Of a stretch of DNA of 64,000 bases, positions 9,473 through 20,966 are shown piece by piece; within the stretch, counting starts at the first letter, position 1, and each line of letters begins with the position of its first letter. Location: contig NZ_CP050177.1 in the NCBI RefSeq assembly GCF_011694815.1, positions 6,889,501-6,953,500 on the forward strand, in the 5' to 3' direction. Made by a program: the position numbers and the translations under genes. Source of the stretch: Streptomyces liangshanensis. GTDB taxonomy: Bacteria; Actinomycetota; Actinomycetes; Streptomycetales; Streptomycetaceae. The notes beneath the pieces were generated by a model. The model was given only the letters and a program-made list of their open reading frames with translations. It ran no database searches and was not told the DNA's origin.

Positions 9473-10120
9473 TCACCGCCGGCCCGCCGGGCCGACGAGG
9501 CCGGCCGAGGTCTTGCGCGTCCCCACCACGTGGTCGACCAGGCCGTACGCCCGCGCGCCGGCGGCGTCGAAGATCGTGTCCCGCTCCAGGTCGTCCCGTA
9601 CCCGCTCGGCGCTCTGCCCGGTGTGCTCCGCCAGCAGCGACCCGAGCAGGTCGCGCGTCCGCAGCAGTTCCCCGGCCTGGATCATCAGGTCGGACGGCTG
9701 GCCCCGGACGGGTTCGTCGACGCTCGGCTGCTGGAGGACGACCCGCGCGCCCGGCAGTGCCATCCGCTTGCCGGGCGTGCCGGCCGCGAGCAGGACGGCC
9801 GCCGTGGAGGCCGCCTGGCCCAGGCACGTCGTCTGCACGTCGCACATGACCGTCCGCATCGTGTCGTAGATGGCGGTCATGGCGCTGACCGAGCCGCCGG
9901 GGGAGTTGAGGTAGAGGCAGATGTCCTGGTCGGGCGCCGCGTACTCGAGGTGGAGGAACTGCGCGATGACGTCGTTGACCGCTGTGTCGTCGATGGGGGT
10001 GCCGAGGAAGATGATCCGCTCCTCGAAGAGCTTGGAGTACGGGTCGAGCGTGCGGGTCCCGTGGTACGTCCGCTCGTTGAACTCCGGCAGGACGTAGCGG
10101 GCGGCATGGCCGTGGCTCAC
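9473..10120 (-). CDS. ClpP-like serine protease subunit, catalytic His replaced by Gln
   Basis: 215 aa from GTG 10120, chosen because AGAAGGGGA precedes it; the in-frame start 57 bp further up would run through the operator. The fold is clear: [10 protein letters not shown], the nucleophile motif [11 protein letters not shown] with Ser, and the acidic residue in [11 protein letters not shown]. In place of the usual HQP the sequence reads LQQPS, so the triad histidine is Gln. Family members form heptameric rings with a ClpA/C/X ATPase. This subunit may be structural or regulatory within a mixed ring, and no second clpP lies beside it. It diverges from the Phd-type gene. Confidence 0.9.
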   Translation of the reverse strand: MSHGHAARYVLPEFNERTYHGTRTLDPYSKLFEERIIFLGTPIDDTAVNDVIAQFLHLEYAAPDQDICLYLNSPGGSVSAMTAIYDTMRTVMCDVQTTCLGQAASTAAVLLAAGTPGKRMALPGARVVLQQPSVDEPVRGQPSDLMIQAGELLRTRDLLGSLLAEHTGQSAERVRDDLERDTIFDAAGARAYGLVDHVVGTRKTSAGLVGPAGRR

Positions 10121-10143
10121 GGGGATCCCCTTCTGTAAAAAAT

Positions 10144-10165
10144 GTACAGGACGTACGTCCCGTAC
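10144..10165. promoter_or_regulatory. 22-bp near-perfect palindrome between clpP-like and phd-like genes
   Basis: The 55-bp divergent gap contains a palindrome with perfect core GGACGTACGTCC (10149-10160), flanked by GTACA and CGTAC. Only one base pair of the 22 breaks the symmetry. It lies 10 bp before the phd-like ATG and 23 bp before the clpP-like GTG, overlapping both likely promoters. An adjacent autoregulator, such as the Phd-type protein, is the simplest binder. Confidence 0.6.
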
Positions 10166-10175
10166 CCTGGGGAGC

Positions 10176-10469
10176 ATGGCCTACGAGATTCCGGTGACGC
10201 AAGCCCGGGCGGAGCTAGCCGACCTGATCAACCGCGTCGTGTACGGCGGCGAGCGCGTGGTCGTGACGCGCCACGGGAAGCCGCTGGTGGCGCTGGTGTC
10301 CGCCGCTGACCTGGAACAACTGGAGCGGGAGCAGGAGCCGGCCGAGGAGCAGGTGATCACGTCGGTCTCGTCGATCGGGTCCGTGCCGTCCGCTCCGGGC
10401 GAACGCGCGCGCTTCGGGATCGCGGCCGAGCTGCGCCGGCCCCACGACGAGCCGCCCCACGGGCGCTGA
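10176..10469 (+). CDS. Phd/YefM-family antitoxin-like regulator
   Basis: 97 aa. Residues 1-55 match the Phd/YefM DNA-binding domain: [19 protein letters not shown], then [21 protein letters not shown]. The C-terminal 40 residues, normally the toxin-wrapping tail, are charged then low complexity. No Doc, RelE or PIN toxin gene is next to it; the next gene, ureA, is 154 bp away. GGGGAG precedes the ATG. It may act as a repressor of the divergent clpP-like gene rather than as an antitoxin. Confidence 0.85.
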   Translation: MAYEIPVTQARAELADLINRVVYGGERVVVTRHGKPLVALVSAADLEQLEREQEPAEEQVITSVSSIGSVPSAPGERARFGIAAELRRPHDEPPHGR

Positions 10470-10548
10470 CGGCCGGCCGGGAGGGGGCGGGGCCCGCGGC
10501 CGCCGTCGTATACGGCGCTCACCCCCACGGCCCAGCGGAGGGTGTCAG

Positions 10549-10564
10549 TTAACGCGCCCGAAAA
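10549..10564 (+). promoter_or_regulatory. Possible GlnR half-site before ureA
   Basis: TTAAC-GCGCCC-GAAAA resembles one GTNAC-N6-GAAAC unit of the GlnR box, 60 bp before ureA. GlnR control of ureA is known in S. coelicolor. A convincing second unit is not visible, so this is tentative. The 10470-10623 gap otherwise shows only high-GC sequence. Confidence 0.35.
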
Positions 10565-10623
10565 ACTTCGGCCTTACGGTGACAGGCCCCAGGGACCCTG
10601 GAGCCGGACAGTGAGGTGGAAGC

Positions 10624-10926
10624 GTGCAACTGACCCCGCACGAGCAGGAACGCCTGCTCATCCATGTGGCCGCGGACGTGGCGGCCAGGCGCAGGGACCG
10701 CGGACTGAGGCTCAATCACCCCGAGGCGGTGGCGCTGATCACCTCGCACCTCCTCGAAGGCGCCAGGGACGGCCGTACCGTCGCCGAACTCATGGAGTCG
10801 GGGCGCACGGTGCTCGGGCGCGCGGACGTCATGGAGGGGGTCCCCGAGATGATCCACGACGTGCAGGTGGAGGCCACCTTCCCGGACGGCACCAAGCTCG
10901 TCACCGTCCACGACCCGATCGTCTGA
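10624..10926 (+). CDS. ureA: Urease subunit gamma
   Basis: 100 aa, the usual length, from a GTG with GAGGTGG upstream. Typical opening [18 protein letters not shown] and the motif [10 protein letters not shown] are present. It is the smallest structural subunit of the nickel urease, which splits urea into ammonia and carbamate in the cytoplasm. First gene of ureABC-F-G-D; ureB follows after 13 bp. Confidence 0.98.
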   Translation: MQLTPHEQERLLIHVAADVAARRRDRGLRLNHPEAVALITSHLLEGARDGRTVAELMESGRTVLGRADVMEGVPEMIHDVQVEATFPDGTKLVTVHDPIV

Positions 10927-10939
10927 GGGCGGGACGCCG

Positions 10940-11251
10940 ATGATTCCCGGAGAGATCCTGCACGGCGACGCGCCGATCGTCCTCAACGAGGGCCGCGAGG
11001 TCACCCGCCTGACCGTCCTCAACACCGCCGACCGGCCCGTCCAGGTCGGCTCGCACTACCACTTCGCCGAGGCCAACCCGGGGTTGGAGTTCGACCGCGC
11101 CGCCGCCCGCGGCAAGCGCCTGCACATCGCCGCGGGCACCGCCGTGCGCTTCGAACCCGGCGTCCCCGTCGCCGTCGCACTCGTCCCCCTCGCCGGTCTG
11201 CGGGTCGTCCCCGGCCTGCGCGGCGAGACCGGAGGTCCCCTCGATGACTGA
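10940..11251 (+). CDS. ureB: Urease subunit beta
   Basis: 103 aa with the family opening MIPGEI, the [19 protein letters not shown] block and the terminal VPLAGLR segment. It packs against UreA and UreC in the (abc)3 enzyme. Its stop overlaps the ureC start by 8 bp, which implies coupled translation. Confidence 0.98.
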   Translation: MIPGEILHGDAPIVLNEGREVTRLTVLNTADRPVQVGSHYHFAEANPGLEFDRAAARGKRLHIAAGTAVRFEPGVPVAVALVPLAGLRVVPGLRGETGGPLDD

Positions 11252-12965
11252 ACTCTCCCGTGCCGGGTACGCCGATCTCTTCGGCCCCACCACCGGCGAC
11301 CGGGTCCGCCTCGCCGACACCGACCTGTTCGTGGAGGTGGAGGAGGACCGCTGCGGCGGACCCGGACGCGCCGGTGACGAGGCGGTGTTCGGCGGCGGCA
11401 AGGTGATCCGCGAGTCGATGGGCCAGTCCCGTACCACCCGGGCCGAGGGAGCGCCCGACACGGTGATCACCGGCGCCCTGATCATCGACCACTGGGGTGT
11501 CGTCAAGGCCGACCTGGGTATCCGGGACGGCCGGATCACCGGGATCGGCAAGGCCGGCAACCCCGACACCATGGACGGCGTCCACCCCGACCTGGTCATC
11601 GGGCCCGAGACCGAGGTCGTCGCGGGCAACGGGAAGATCCTCACGGCGGGCGCGATCGACGCGCACGTCCACTTCATCTCGCCGACCATCGTCGACCAGG
11701 CGCTCACCAGCGGCGTCACCACCCTCGTGGGCGGCGGCACGGGACCGGCCGAGGGCACGAAGGCCACCACCGTCACCCCTGGCGCCTGGCACCTCGCCCG
11801 GATGTTCGAGGCGCTGGAGACCTTCCCCGTCAACATCGGACTGCTGGGCAAGGGCAACACCATGTCCGGCGACTCCATGCGCGCCCAACTCCGGGGCGGG
11901 GCGCTCGGGTTCAAGATCCACGAGGACTGGGGCGCCACCCCCGCCGTCATCGACGCGTGCCTGCGGGTGTGCGAGGAGAGCGGCGCCCAGCTCGCCATCC
12001 ACACCGACACCCTGAACGAGGCGGGGTTCGTCGGCGACACCCTCGCCGCCATCGCGGGCCGTACGATCCACGCGTACCACACCGAGGGGGCGGGCGGCGG
12101 GCACGCCCCGGACATCATCACGGTCGTGAGCGAGCCGTACGTGCTGCCCAGCTCCACCAACCCGACCCGGCCGCACACCGTCAACACCATCGACGAACAC
12201 CTCGACATGCTGATGGTGTGCCACCACCTCAACCCGGCCGTGCCCGGCGACCTGGCCTTCGCGGAGTCCCGGATCCGGCCCTCCACCATCGCGGCCGAGG
12301 ACATACTGCACGACCTCGGGGCCATCTCGATCATCTCGTCCGACGCGCAGGCCATGGGGCGGGTCGGCGAGGTGGTCATGCGGACCTGGCAGACCGCGCA
12401 CGTGATGAAGAAGCGCCGGGGCGCGCTGCCCGGCGACGGCCGCGCCGACAACCACCGGGTGCGGCGGTACGTCGCCAAGTACACGATCAACCCCGCCGTC
12501 GCGCAGGGCCTCGACGGCGAGATCGGCTCGGTGGAGACCGGCAAGCTGGCCGACCTGGTGCTCTGGGACCCGGCGTTCTTCGGCGTCAAGCCCCAACTGG
12601 TCATCAAGGGCGGGCAGATCGCCTACGCGCAGATGGGCGACGCCAACGCGTCCATCCCCACCCCCCAACCGGTGCTGCCCCGGCCGATGTTCGGCGCGCT
12701 GGGGCGGGCCGCGGCGTCGGGCTCGTTCAACTTCGTGGCAGAGGCGGCGATCGAGGACGGGCTGCCGGAACGGCTCGCGCTGGGCAAGAGGTTCGTCCCC
12801 ATCCGCAACACCCGGGGGCTCAGCAAGGCCGACATGCGGGAGAACGACGCCCGGCCGCGCGTGGAGGTCGACTCCGACACGTTCACGGTCACGATCGACG
12901 GCGAACCGGTCGACCCCGCCCCCGCCACGGAACTGCCGCTGGCACAGCGGTACTTCCTGTTCTGA
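11244..12965 (+). CDS. ureC: Urease subunit alpha (catalytic)
   Basis: 573 aa, standard length. The amidohydrolase fold shows the nickel ligands in DAHVHFISP and the bridging carbamylated lysine in GFKIHEDWG. Substrate and acid histidines are in AIHTDTLNE and in the flap MVCHHLNP. The [16 protein letters not shown] segment near the end is typical. It needs UreD, UreF and UreG, encoded downstream, for nickel loading. Confidence 0.98.
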   Translation: MTELSRAGYADLFGPTTGDRVRLADTDLFVEVEEDRCGGPGRAGDEAVFGGGKVIRESMGQSRTTRAEGAPDTVITGALIIDHWGVVKADLGIRDGRITGIGKAGNPDTMDGVHPDLVIGPETEVVAGNGKILTAGAIDAHVHFISPTIVDQALTSGVTTLVGGGTGPAEGTKATTVTPGAWHLARMFEALETFPVNIGLLGKGNTMSGDSMRAQLRGGALGFKIHEDWGATPAVIDACLRVCEESGAQLAIHTDTLNEAGFVGDTLAAIAGRTIHAYHTEGAGGGHAPDIITVVSEPYVLPSSTNPTRPHTVNTIDEHLDMLMVCHHLNPAVPGDLAFAESRIRPSTIAAEDILHDLGAISIISSDAQAMGRVGEVVMRTWQTAHVMKKRRGALPGDGRADNHRVRRYVAKYTINPAVAQGLDGEIGSVETGKLADLVLWDPAFFGVKPQLVIKGGQIAYAQMGDANASIPTPQPVLPRPMFGALGRAAASGSFNFVAEAAIEDGLPERLALGKRFVPIRNTRGLSKADMRENDARPRVEVDSDTFTVTIDGEPVDPAPATELPLAQRYFLF

Positions 12966-13020
12966 CAGCCCCGTCCCGGTCCCCGTCCCCGGAACCGGAC
13001 CCGACCGACAGGAGCCCCGG

Positions 13021-13695
13021 ATGAGTCGCGCCGCCCTGCTCGTCCTCGCCGACGGACGCTTCCCCGCCGGCGGCCACGCCCACTCCGGCGGGGCGGAGGC
13101 CGCCGTCAAGGCGGGGCGGATCCGCGACGCCGGGGACCTGGCCGCGTTCTGCCGGGGCCGGCTCCACACCACGGGACTCACCTCGGCGGCGCTGGCCGCG
13201 GCCGCCGCCGGGGGCCTGGACCCGCTCGGCCTGGACGAGGCGGCGGACGCCCGTACGCCCTCACCCGCCCTGCGCGCCACCGCCCGCAGACTCGGCCGTC
13301 AGCTGATGCGTGCCGCCCGCGCCACCTGGCCCGGCGCGGAACTCGACGCGCTCGCCGCCGCCCGGCCGCGCGGCGCGCACCAACCCATCGTCCTGGGCCT
13401 CACCGCACGCTCCGCCGGACTCACGCCCGCGGACGCCGCGCACTGTGTGGGGTACGAGACGGTCAGCGGCCCGGCCACCGCCGCCGTACGGCTTCTCAGC
13501 CTCAACCCCTTTGAGGCGACCGCCGTCCTCGCCCGCCTCGCCCCCGAACTGGACGAGGTCGCGGCCCGGGCCACCGAATACGCGGCGCGGGCGGCGCGAG
13601 AGGGCCCGGACGCCCTCCCCGCCGCGTCCGGCCCCTTGGCGGACATCACGGCGGAGTCCCACGCCACCTGGCCGGTCAGACTCTTCGCCTCCTGA
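13021..13695 (+). CDS. ureF: Urease accessory protein UreF
   Basis: 224 aa, all-helical, with the UreF opening [19 protein letters not shown] and a conserved [10 protein letters not shown] segment. UreF with UreD binds apo-urease and gates the UreG GTPase. It starts 55 bp after ureC. The next gene, ureG, is unusually far off (467 bp), behind a repeat region. Confidence 0.95.
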   Translation: MSRAALLVLADGRFPAGGHAHSGGAEAAVKAGRIRDAGDLAAFCRGRLHTTGLTSAALAAAAAGGLDPLGLDEAADARTPSPALRATARRLGRQLMRAARATWPGAELDALAAARPRGAHQPIVLGLTARSAGLTPADAAHCVGYETVSGPATAAVRLLSLNPFEATAVLARLAPELDEVAARATEYAARAAREGPDALPAASGPLADITAESHATWPVRLFAS

Positions 13696-14162
13696 ACCCC
13701 GAGCCGCCCCTTGAGCACCGGCCCCTCACACCGACCTCAGCCCACTGCCCCCTCGGGCCGACCGCGACAACCCGACGCCCACGCCGACCCCGACAACCGG
13801 CCCCCACGCCGACCTCAGTCCACGGGCCCCTCGGGCCAACCGCAACAGCCCGACGCCCACGCCGACCGCACCAACCCGACTTCCGCACCGCCCCCGACAA
13901 CCGGCCCCCAGGCCGATCTCAGCCCACCGGGCCGTCAGGCCGACCGCAACAACCCGACGCCCACGCCGACCGCGACAACCCGACTTCCGCACCGACCCTT
14001 GAGCACCGGACCGCCGACCCCGACAACCGGCCCCCATGCCGACCTCCGAGCACCGGACCCCCGCGGACACCAACAACCCGACCCGGCACCCACCCCCGAC
14101 AACCGTCCCCGCCCTCTCCTCCCCTCCTCCCAGGAACGGGACCAACGCCAAGGAGTCGCCCC
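13696..14162. repeat. Degenerate tandem repeat filling the ureF-ureG gap
   Basis: 467 bp with no credible gene. The top strand is very C-rich. A composite unit recurs, marked by CCGACCTCAG-type starts at 13731, 13809, 13913 and 14039, so spacing grows from 78 to 104 to 126 bp. Sub-blocks recur in order: CCCGACGCCCACGCCGACC, CCCGACTTCCGCACCG and CCCCGACAACCGGCCCCCA. Frames across it are open on both strands because stops are rare in such sequence, but they translate to low-complexity Pro/Asp/Arg runs. The ureG Shine-Dalgarno (CCAAGGAG) lies at its end. Confidence 0.8.
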
Positions 14163-14839
<677 letters not shown>

Positions 14840-14843
<4 letters not shown>

Positions 14844-15634
14844 GCGTCCGCGCCACCGCCCGGATCGTCGCGACCCGCGAGGGACTCCCCGTCCTCGCGA
14901 GCGACGGACCGCTGGCGGTACGCCGTACCCGCGCGACCGGCCCCGGCCCCGACCCCGGACCCGGAACCGGCCGAGGCCCCGGCCACCGCGTCACCGTCGT
15001 CGGCGCGATGAGCGCCCCCCTGGGCGGCGACCGGCTCGCCGTCGAGGTCCGCGTCCGCGACGGAGCCCGGCTCACCGTCGACGCCGCCGCCGCCACGATC
15101 GCGCTGCCCGGCCGGATCGCGGCGGGCGCGGACACCGCGGAGCCGGCCCACTACGACGTGCGCCTCACCGTGGAGGAGGACGCGGAGCTGCACTGGCTGC
15201 CCGAGCAGCTCGTCTCGGCGGCCGGCAGCGACCTCCGGATGCGTACGACCGTCGAACTCGCCGCCACCGCCCGCCTGGTCCTGCGCGACGAACAGATCCT
15301 CGGCCGGCACGGCGAGGAGCCCGGCACCCTCCTCACCCGGCTCACCGTCCGCCGCGCCGGCCGCCCCCTCCTCGACCAGGAGCTGCGCCACGGCCCCGGC
15401 GCGCCCGGCGGCTGGGACGGCGGAGCGGTCCTCGGCGGACACCGCGCCGTCGGCCAACTAATCGTCGCCGGACCGGAGTTCGAGGAGAAACCGGCGCGTC
15501 CCCAGCTGCTCGGCGACACCGCCGTCCTCACCCCCCTCGCCGGACCCGGCGTCCTCGTCACCGCCGTCGCGGCGGACGCCTTGGCCCTGCGCCGCGTGCT
15601 CGACGAGGCGCTGAACCTGACCGCGTACCGCTGA
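14840..15634 (+). CDS. ureD: Urease accessory protein UreD
   Basis: 264 aa, starting at the GTG that overlaps the ureG stop (GTGA). Longer in-frame sequence upstream only runs antisense to sense in ureG and the repeats. Family marks: [14 protein letters not shown], the segment [18 protein letters not shown], and [12 protein letters not shown]. UreD is the scaffold for UreF-UreG on urease. Residues 28-45 form a short Pro/Gly-rich insertion. Last gene of the urease operon. Confidence 0.93.
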
Positions 15635-15758
15635 ACCCGACCCGCGTACCGCTGAGCGGGACCACAGTCACCGGTTATGGGTTAGGTAAAGAATTGGCCA
15701 TCAGGCCTGTTCTCAGCGGACTCACAGGCGCAAGGATCCCGGGGAGTCCGATCGAACG

Positions 15759-15779
15759 TGTTGTCGCAGGCAGACAACA
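15759..15779. promoter_or_regulatory. Inverted repeat before the aminopeptidase start
   Basis: TGTTGTC and GACAACA form a perfect 7-bp inverted repeat with a 7-base spacer, 24 bp before the TTG start. It could be an operator or a 5' UTR hairpin. No regulator gene lies next to it. Confidence 0.4.
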
Positions 15780-15802
15780 CATCACACAGGGGGAGGTTCC
15801 AC

Positions 15803-17380
15803 TTGAGACGCACAGCAGTGCTCGGCTCGGCCGGCACTCTGCTCGCCGGCGTGCTCATAGCGGGCGCGGTCGCCGCACCGGCGGCCACCGCCGACGGCAG
15901 GCAGAACGGCAACTCCGCGTCGTACGGCGCGAAGGTCGCCGCCGACAGGGCGGCCAAGAAGGGCATCGCCTGGGCGGACTGTCCGGCGGACTGGGCGCTG
16001 GAGAAGCCCATCCAATGCGGTTACGTGAGCGTCCCGCTGGACTACACGAAGCCGAACGGCAAGCAGATCAAGCTCGCCGTCGACCGCATCGGCAACACCG
16101 GCACCAAGGGAGAGCGGCAGGGTTCGCTGCTCTACAACCCGGGCGGTCCCGGCGGTTCCGGCATGGCGTTCCCGCGCCGTGTCGTCACCAAGAACGCCAT
16201 CTGGGCCGACGCGGCCAAGGCGTACGACTTCGTCGGGTTCGACCCGCGCGGGGTGGGCCGTTCGACGCCCATCTCCTGCATCGACCCGCAGGAGTTCGTC
16301 AAGGCGCCCAAGCTCGATCCCGTCCCGCACAGCGAGGCGGAGAAGAAGGCGCAGCGCAAGCTGGCCGCCGCGTACGCGGACGGCTGCCTGAAGCGCAGCG
16401 GCTGGATGCTGCCGCAGATGACGACGGCGAACACCGCACGCGACCTGGACGTCATCCGGGCCGCGCTCGGTGACAAGAAGCTGAACTACGTGGGCGTCTC
16501 GTACGGCACGTACCTCGGCGCCGTCTACGGCACGCTGTTCCCGACGCACGTGCGGCGCATGGTCGTCGACAGCGTCGTCGACCCGTCGAAGGACAAGATC
16601 TGGTACGAGGCCAACCTCGACCAGGACGTCGCCTTCGAGGGCCGGTTCCTGGACTGGAAGAAGTGGGTGGCGCAGAACGACGCGACCTTCCACATCGGCT
16701 CCACCGCCACGAAGGTCCAGCAGGCGTACGACAAGCTCCGCGCCGCCGCCAAGAAGGCGCCCTTCGGGGGCCTCGTCGGCCCGGCCGAGCTGGACAGCCT
16801 GTTCCAGAGCGCCGCGTACTACGACTCCAGCTGGGTGCCCGTCGCCTCGACCTGGAGCAAGTACCTCGCCGGCGACACCCAGGCGCTCGTCGACGCGGCC
16901 GCGCCCGACCTGTCGGACACCAAGGGCAACATCGCCTCGGAGAACGGCAACGCGGTCTACACCGCCGTCGAGTGCACCGACGCGAAGTGGCCCACCAGCT
17001 GGCAGAAGTGGGACCGGGACAACACCCGCCTCAACAAGGACTACCCCTTCCTCACCTGGGGGAACGCCTGGTTGAACCTGCCCTGCGCCACCTGGGGCGT
17101 CAAGCAGCAGACCCCGGTCGAGGTCCGGACCGGCAAGGGCCTGCCGCCCGTGCTGATCGCGCAGTCCACGCGCGACGCGGCCACGCCGTACCCCGGCGCG
17201 GTCGAGCTGCACAAGCGCTTCAAGGGTTCGCGCCTGATCACCGAGAAGGACGCCGGTTCGCACGGCATCACCAACCTGGTGAACCCGTGCATCAACGACC
17301 GCGTCAAGGCGTACCTGCTCACCGGCGCGGTGGACAGCAAGGACGTCACCTGCGGCCCCCACGCCACGCCCAAGCCGTAA
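15803..17380 (+). CDS. tap: Secreted tripeptidyl aminopeptidase (alpha/beta hydrolase)
   Basis: 525 aa from TTG 15803, chosen because GGGGGAGG sits just upstream and because it puts a clean signal peptide first: RR, then LLAGVLIAGAVAAPA, then ATA. The upstream in-frame GTG at 15758 would bury it. Serine-protease-like triad: GVSYGTYLG (Ser), the Asp in QSTRDAATPY, and the His in GSHGIT. The oxyanion motif YNPGGPGGSG is seen early. Known Tap removes tripeptides from free N-termini of secreted proteins and works with inhibitor-controlled subtilisin proteases. Monocistronic, with a terminator after it. Confidence 0.93.
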   Translation: MRRTAVLGSAGTLLAGVLIAGAVAAPAATADGRQNGNSASYGAKVAADRAAKKGIAWADCPADWALEKPIQCGYVSVPLDYTKPNGKQIKLAVDRIGNTGTKGERQGSLLYNPGGPGGSGMAFPRRVVTKNAIWADAAKAYDFVGFDPRGVGRSTPISCIDPQEFVKAPKLDPVPHSEAEKKAQRKLAAAYADGCLKRSGWMLPQMTTANTARDLDVIRAALGDKKLNYVGVSYGTYLGAVYGTLFPTHVRRMVVDSVVDPSKDKIWYEANLDQDVAFEGRFLDWKKWVAQNDATFHIGSTATKVQQAYDKLRAAAKKAPFGGLVGPAELDSLFQSAAYYDSSWVPVASTWSKYLAGDTQALVDAAAPDLSDTKGNIASENGNAVYTAVECTDAKWPTSWQKWDRDNTRLNKDYPFLTWGNAWLNLPCATWGVKQQTPVEVRTGKGLPPVLIAQSTRDAATPYPGAVELHKRFKGSRLITEKDAGSHGITNLVNPCINDRVKAYLLTGAVDSKDVTCGPHATPKP

Positions 17381-17416
17381 GGCGACAGGCACGGCCGAAG
17401 TGACCGAGTGACCTGA

Positions 17417-17451
17417 AGAAGGGGCGACCGAACCCACCGGCCGCCCCTTCT
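17417..17451. terminator. Bidirectional terminator after tap
   Basis: AGAAGGGGCG (17417-17426) pairs perfectly with CGCCCCTTCT (17442-17451), with partial pairing inside the loop. It lies in the 100-bp convergent gap between tap and the epimerase gene. Confidence 0.75.
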
Positions 17452-17480
17452 CCGTTCCCCTTCCCCCGTCCAAACAGGCG

Positions 17481-18527
17481 TCACCTGTCCAACCAGGCGT
17501 CCTCCGCCGCATAGCCGAAGAGCCCGCCGTACGGGGCGAACTGCGCCGCCAGCTTGGGGAACGCGTCCTCCCACTTGCGCTCCCGCAGCCGCGCGACCAG
17601 CCACTCGACCGTCGCCGGGAGCGACTCGGCGTAGCCGGTGACAGGCCGGTAGCCCAACTCCCGTTCGGCGGCGGTCATGTCGTACACGATCGGGTGGGCG
17701 CCCGACCATGGTGTCAACCCGACATGACCCACCGGCGGAGGTCCCTCCACCAGGACCGTCCCGCTCTCGTGGCCCATCACCGCGTCGATCGCCCGGCCGA
17801 TCTCCGCGACGGTCGGCGCCGTGGGGTCCGCGGCGTTGAGCACCCGGGAGCCGGGGCGCAGCGCGGCCAGCCGGATCAGTTCGGCGACGTTGGACGAGTG
17901 GACAGGGTGGAAGCGGCTCCTGCCGCCGAACGCGAGGACCCGCCTGCGGCGCCCGTCCAGCGCCCGCTTGACGAAGAACAGCTCGCGGGGGGTGCGGGAG
18001 TACGGTCCGTGGATCGCGCCCGCCCGCAGCAGCGTGACCGGCAGCGCCTCGCCGGCCGCGAGCAGGTCGCGTTCCAGCTGGATCTTGCGCGTGGCGTACG
18101 TCGCCTCGCCGGGGGCCACGGTCGGCCGTTCTTCCGGGATGGGTACGGGGTAGTGCGGGGCGCCGTCGGCTTCGCCCTGGGTGTCGAAGCCGCGTCCGCG
18201 GTCGTCCACGTACACCGCGCCGCTGGAGACCACGACCGCCGAGCCGACGCGGTCCTGGATCGCGGTGAGCTGGCGGGCCTCGGTCCGCCCGTACGCCACC
18301 AGGTCCACGAGGACGTCGCAGCCGTCGCCCACCACGGCGGCGAGGGCCGCGTCGTCGCCGCGGTCGAGCCGCACGGCCCGCACGTCCCCCGGCCACTGCT
18401 CGTCCCTGCCGCCGCCCAGCGAGGCGGCGACCACCTCCCAGCCGTCCCGCGCGAGCGCCCCCACCGCCTCGCGGCCGATCAGCCCGGCCGCGCCGATCAC
18501 CACTGCTTTCCCCTGTGTCCCGGTCAT
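17481..18527 (-). CDS. NAD-dependent epimerase/dehydratase family protein
   Basis: 348 aa extended SDR. Nucleotide-binding motif VVIGAAGLIGREAV at residues 10-23 and a catalytic YATRK (Tyr-x-x-x-Lys). Family members act on nucleotide sugars or related carbonyl substrates; the substrate cannot be predicted. The C-terminal part (YRPVTGYAESL) is typical of sugar epimerase relatives. It is separated by 63 bp from the acyltransferase gene on the same strand. Confidence 0.88.
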   Translation of the reverse strand: MTGTQGKAVVIGAAGLIGREAVGALARDGWEVVAASLGGGRDEQWPGDVRAVRLDRGDDAALAAVVGDGCDVLVDLVAYGRTEARQLTAIQDRVGSAVVVSSGAVYVDDRGRGFDTQGEADGAPHYPVPIPEERPTVAPGEATYATRKIQLERDLLAAGEALPVTLLRAGAIHGPYSRTPRELFFVKRALDGRRRRVLAFGGRSRFHPVHSSNVAELIRLAALRPGSRVLNAADPTAPTVAEIGRAIDAVMGHESGTVLVEGPPPVGHVGLTPWSGAHPIVYDMTAAERELGYRPVTGYAESLPATVEWLVARLRERKWEDAFPKLAAQFAPYGGLFGYAAEDAWLDR

Positions 18528-18590
18528 GCCCCGACGCTAAGCCGCAGGTCCGCGGGACCCCAGAGGGTTTCGCCGGTGGCGGATCCGCTG

Positions 18591-19313
18591 TCAGCGGCGT
18601 AGGCGGGGGAACTTCTTTGTGCGAGTGGCCTCGGCCTTCGCGGCCTCTGCCTTGACGTCGGCGGCGTAGCGGTCGACGTACTCCTGTCCCGACAGTTCCA
18701 GGATCGCGTACATGATCTCGTCGGTGACGGCCCTGATCGCGGCCTTCTGGTCCTCCAGGCCCTCGTACCGCGAGAAGTCCATCGGCTCGCCGAAGCGGAT
18801 GGTGACCTGCTTGATGCGGGGGACCTTCTGACCGGGGGGCTGGATCTCGAACGTGCCGACCATGGCGCACGGCACCACCGGGGCCCTGCCCTTGATGGCC
18901 ATCACCGCCACGCCGACCTTGCCCTTGTAGAGGCGTCCGTCGTGCGAGCGGGTGCCCTCCGGGTAGATGCCGAGCAGCTCGTCCTCGGCGAGCACCCCCA
19001 GCCCTTCCCGGATCGCCGCCTGCCCGGCCTCCTTGCCCGACCGGTCCACCGGGATCTGGCCGGCGCTGCGGAAGAAGAAGGCGGTCAGCCGCCCCCGGAC
19101 ACCCGGCCCGGTGAAGTACTCGGCCTTCGCGAGGAAGGTGATGCGCCGTTTGAGGATGGCGGGCATCAGGAAGTGGTCCGAGAACGAGAGATGGTTCCCC
19201 GCGACGATCGCGGGCCCGTCGGCGGGGATGTGCTCCAGCCCCTCGATCCGGGGGCGGAAGAGCAGCCGCAGCAGGGGCCCGAGGAGCACGTACTTGAGCA
19301 CGTAATAGAACAT
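18591..19313 (-). CDS. 1-acyl-sn-glycerol-3-phosphate acyltransferase (PlsC-like)
   Basis: 240 aa. One N-terminal hydrophobic segment (YYVLKYVLLGPLLRLLF) anchors it in the membrane. The acyltransferase block I NHLSFSD (HX4D) and block III GTRS within YPEGTRSHDG are intact. It would make phosphatidic acid from lysophosphatidic acid and an acyl donor. The tail is Lys/Ala/Glu rich. Streptomyces carry several copies and this one is not in a lipid operon. Confidence 0.9.
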   Translation of the reverse strand: MFYYVLKYVLLGPLLRLLFRPRIEGLEHIPADGPAIVAGNHLSFSDHFLMPAILKRRITFLAKAEYFTGPGVRGRLTAFFFRSAGQIPVDRSGKEAGQAAIREGLGVLAEDELLGIYPEGTRSHDGRLYKGKVGVAVMAIKGRAPVVPCAMVGTFEIQPPGQKVPRIKQVTIRFGEPMDFSRYEGLEDQKAAIRAVTDEIMYAILELSGQEYVDRYAADVKAEAAKAEATRTKKFPRLRR

Positions 19314-19505
19314 GGGATGCGCCCCTCACTGCTCCGACCGGCCCCAGGGCGGCATTGCCCCAGGTCAGCGGGTGCCCCGGCGGGGGCCAGTGTATGCGCC
19401 CCCGCCCGCCCGTGAAAGCGTGCGCGACACGGCCGGTGAAGGGGGCGGCGCGGCCGCCGTGGCGGGACGTGAAAGCACCGGATGTTCTGGTCTACGGTGA
19501 GTCTC

Positions 19506-20918
<1,413 letters not shown>

Positions 20919-20966
20919 TGGCCCACGCGCTGCCGCGCCTCACCTCACCCCGCGCGCCGCCGCACC

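Noticed and set aside
13731..14060. Repeats at 13.7-14.1 kb considered as a CRISPR array
   Set aside because: Unit length is irregular, spacers are themselves repeated, and no cas gene is present.
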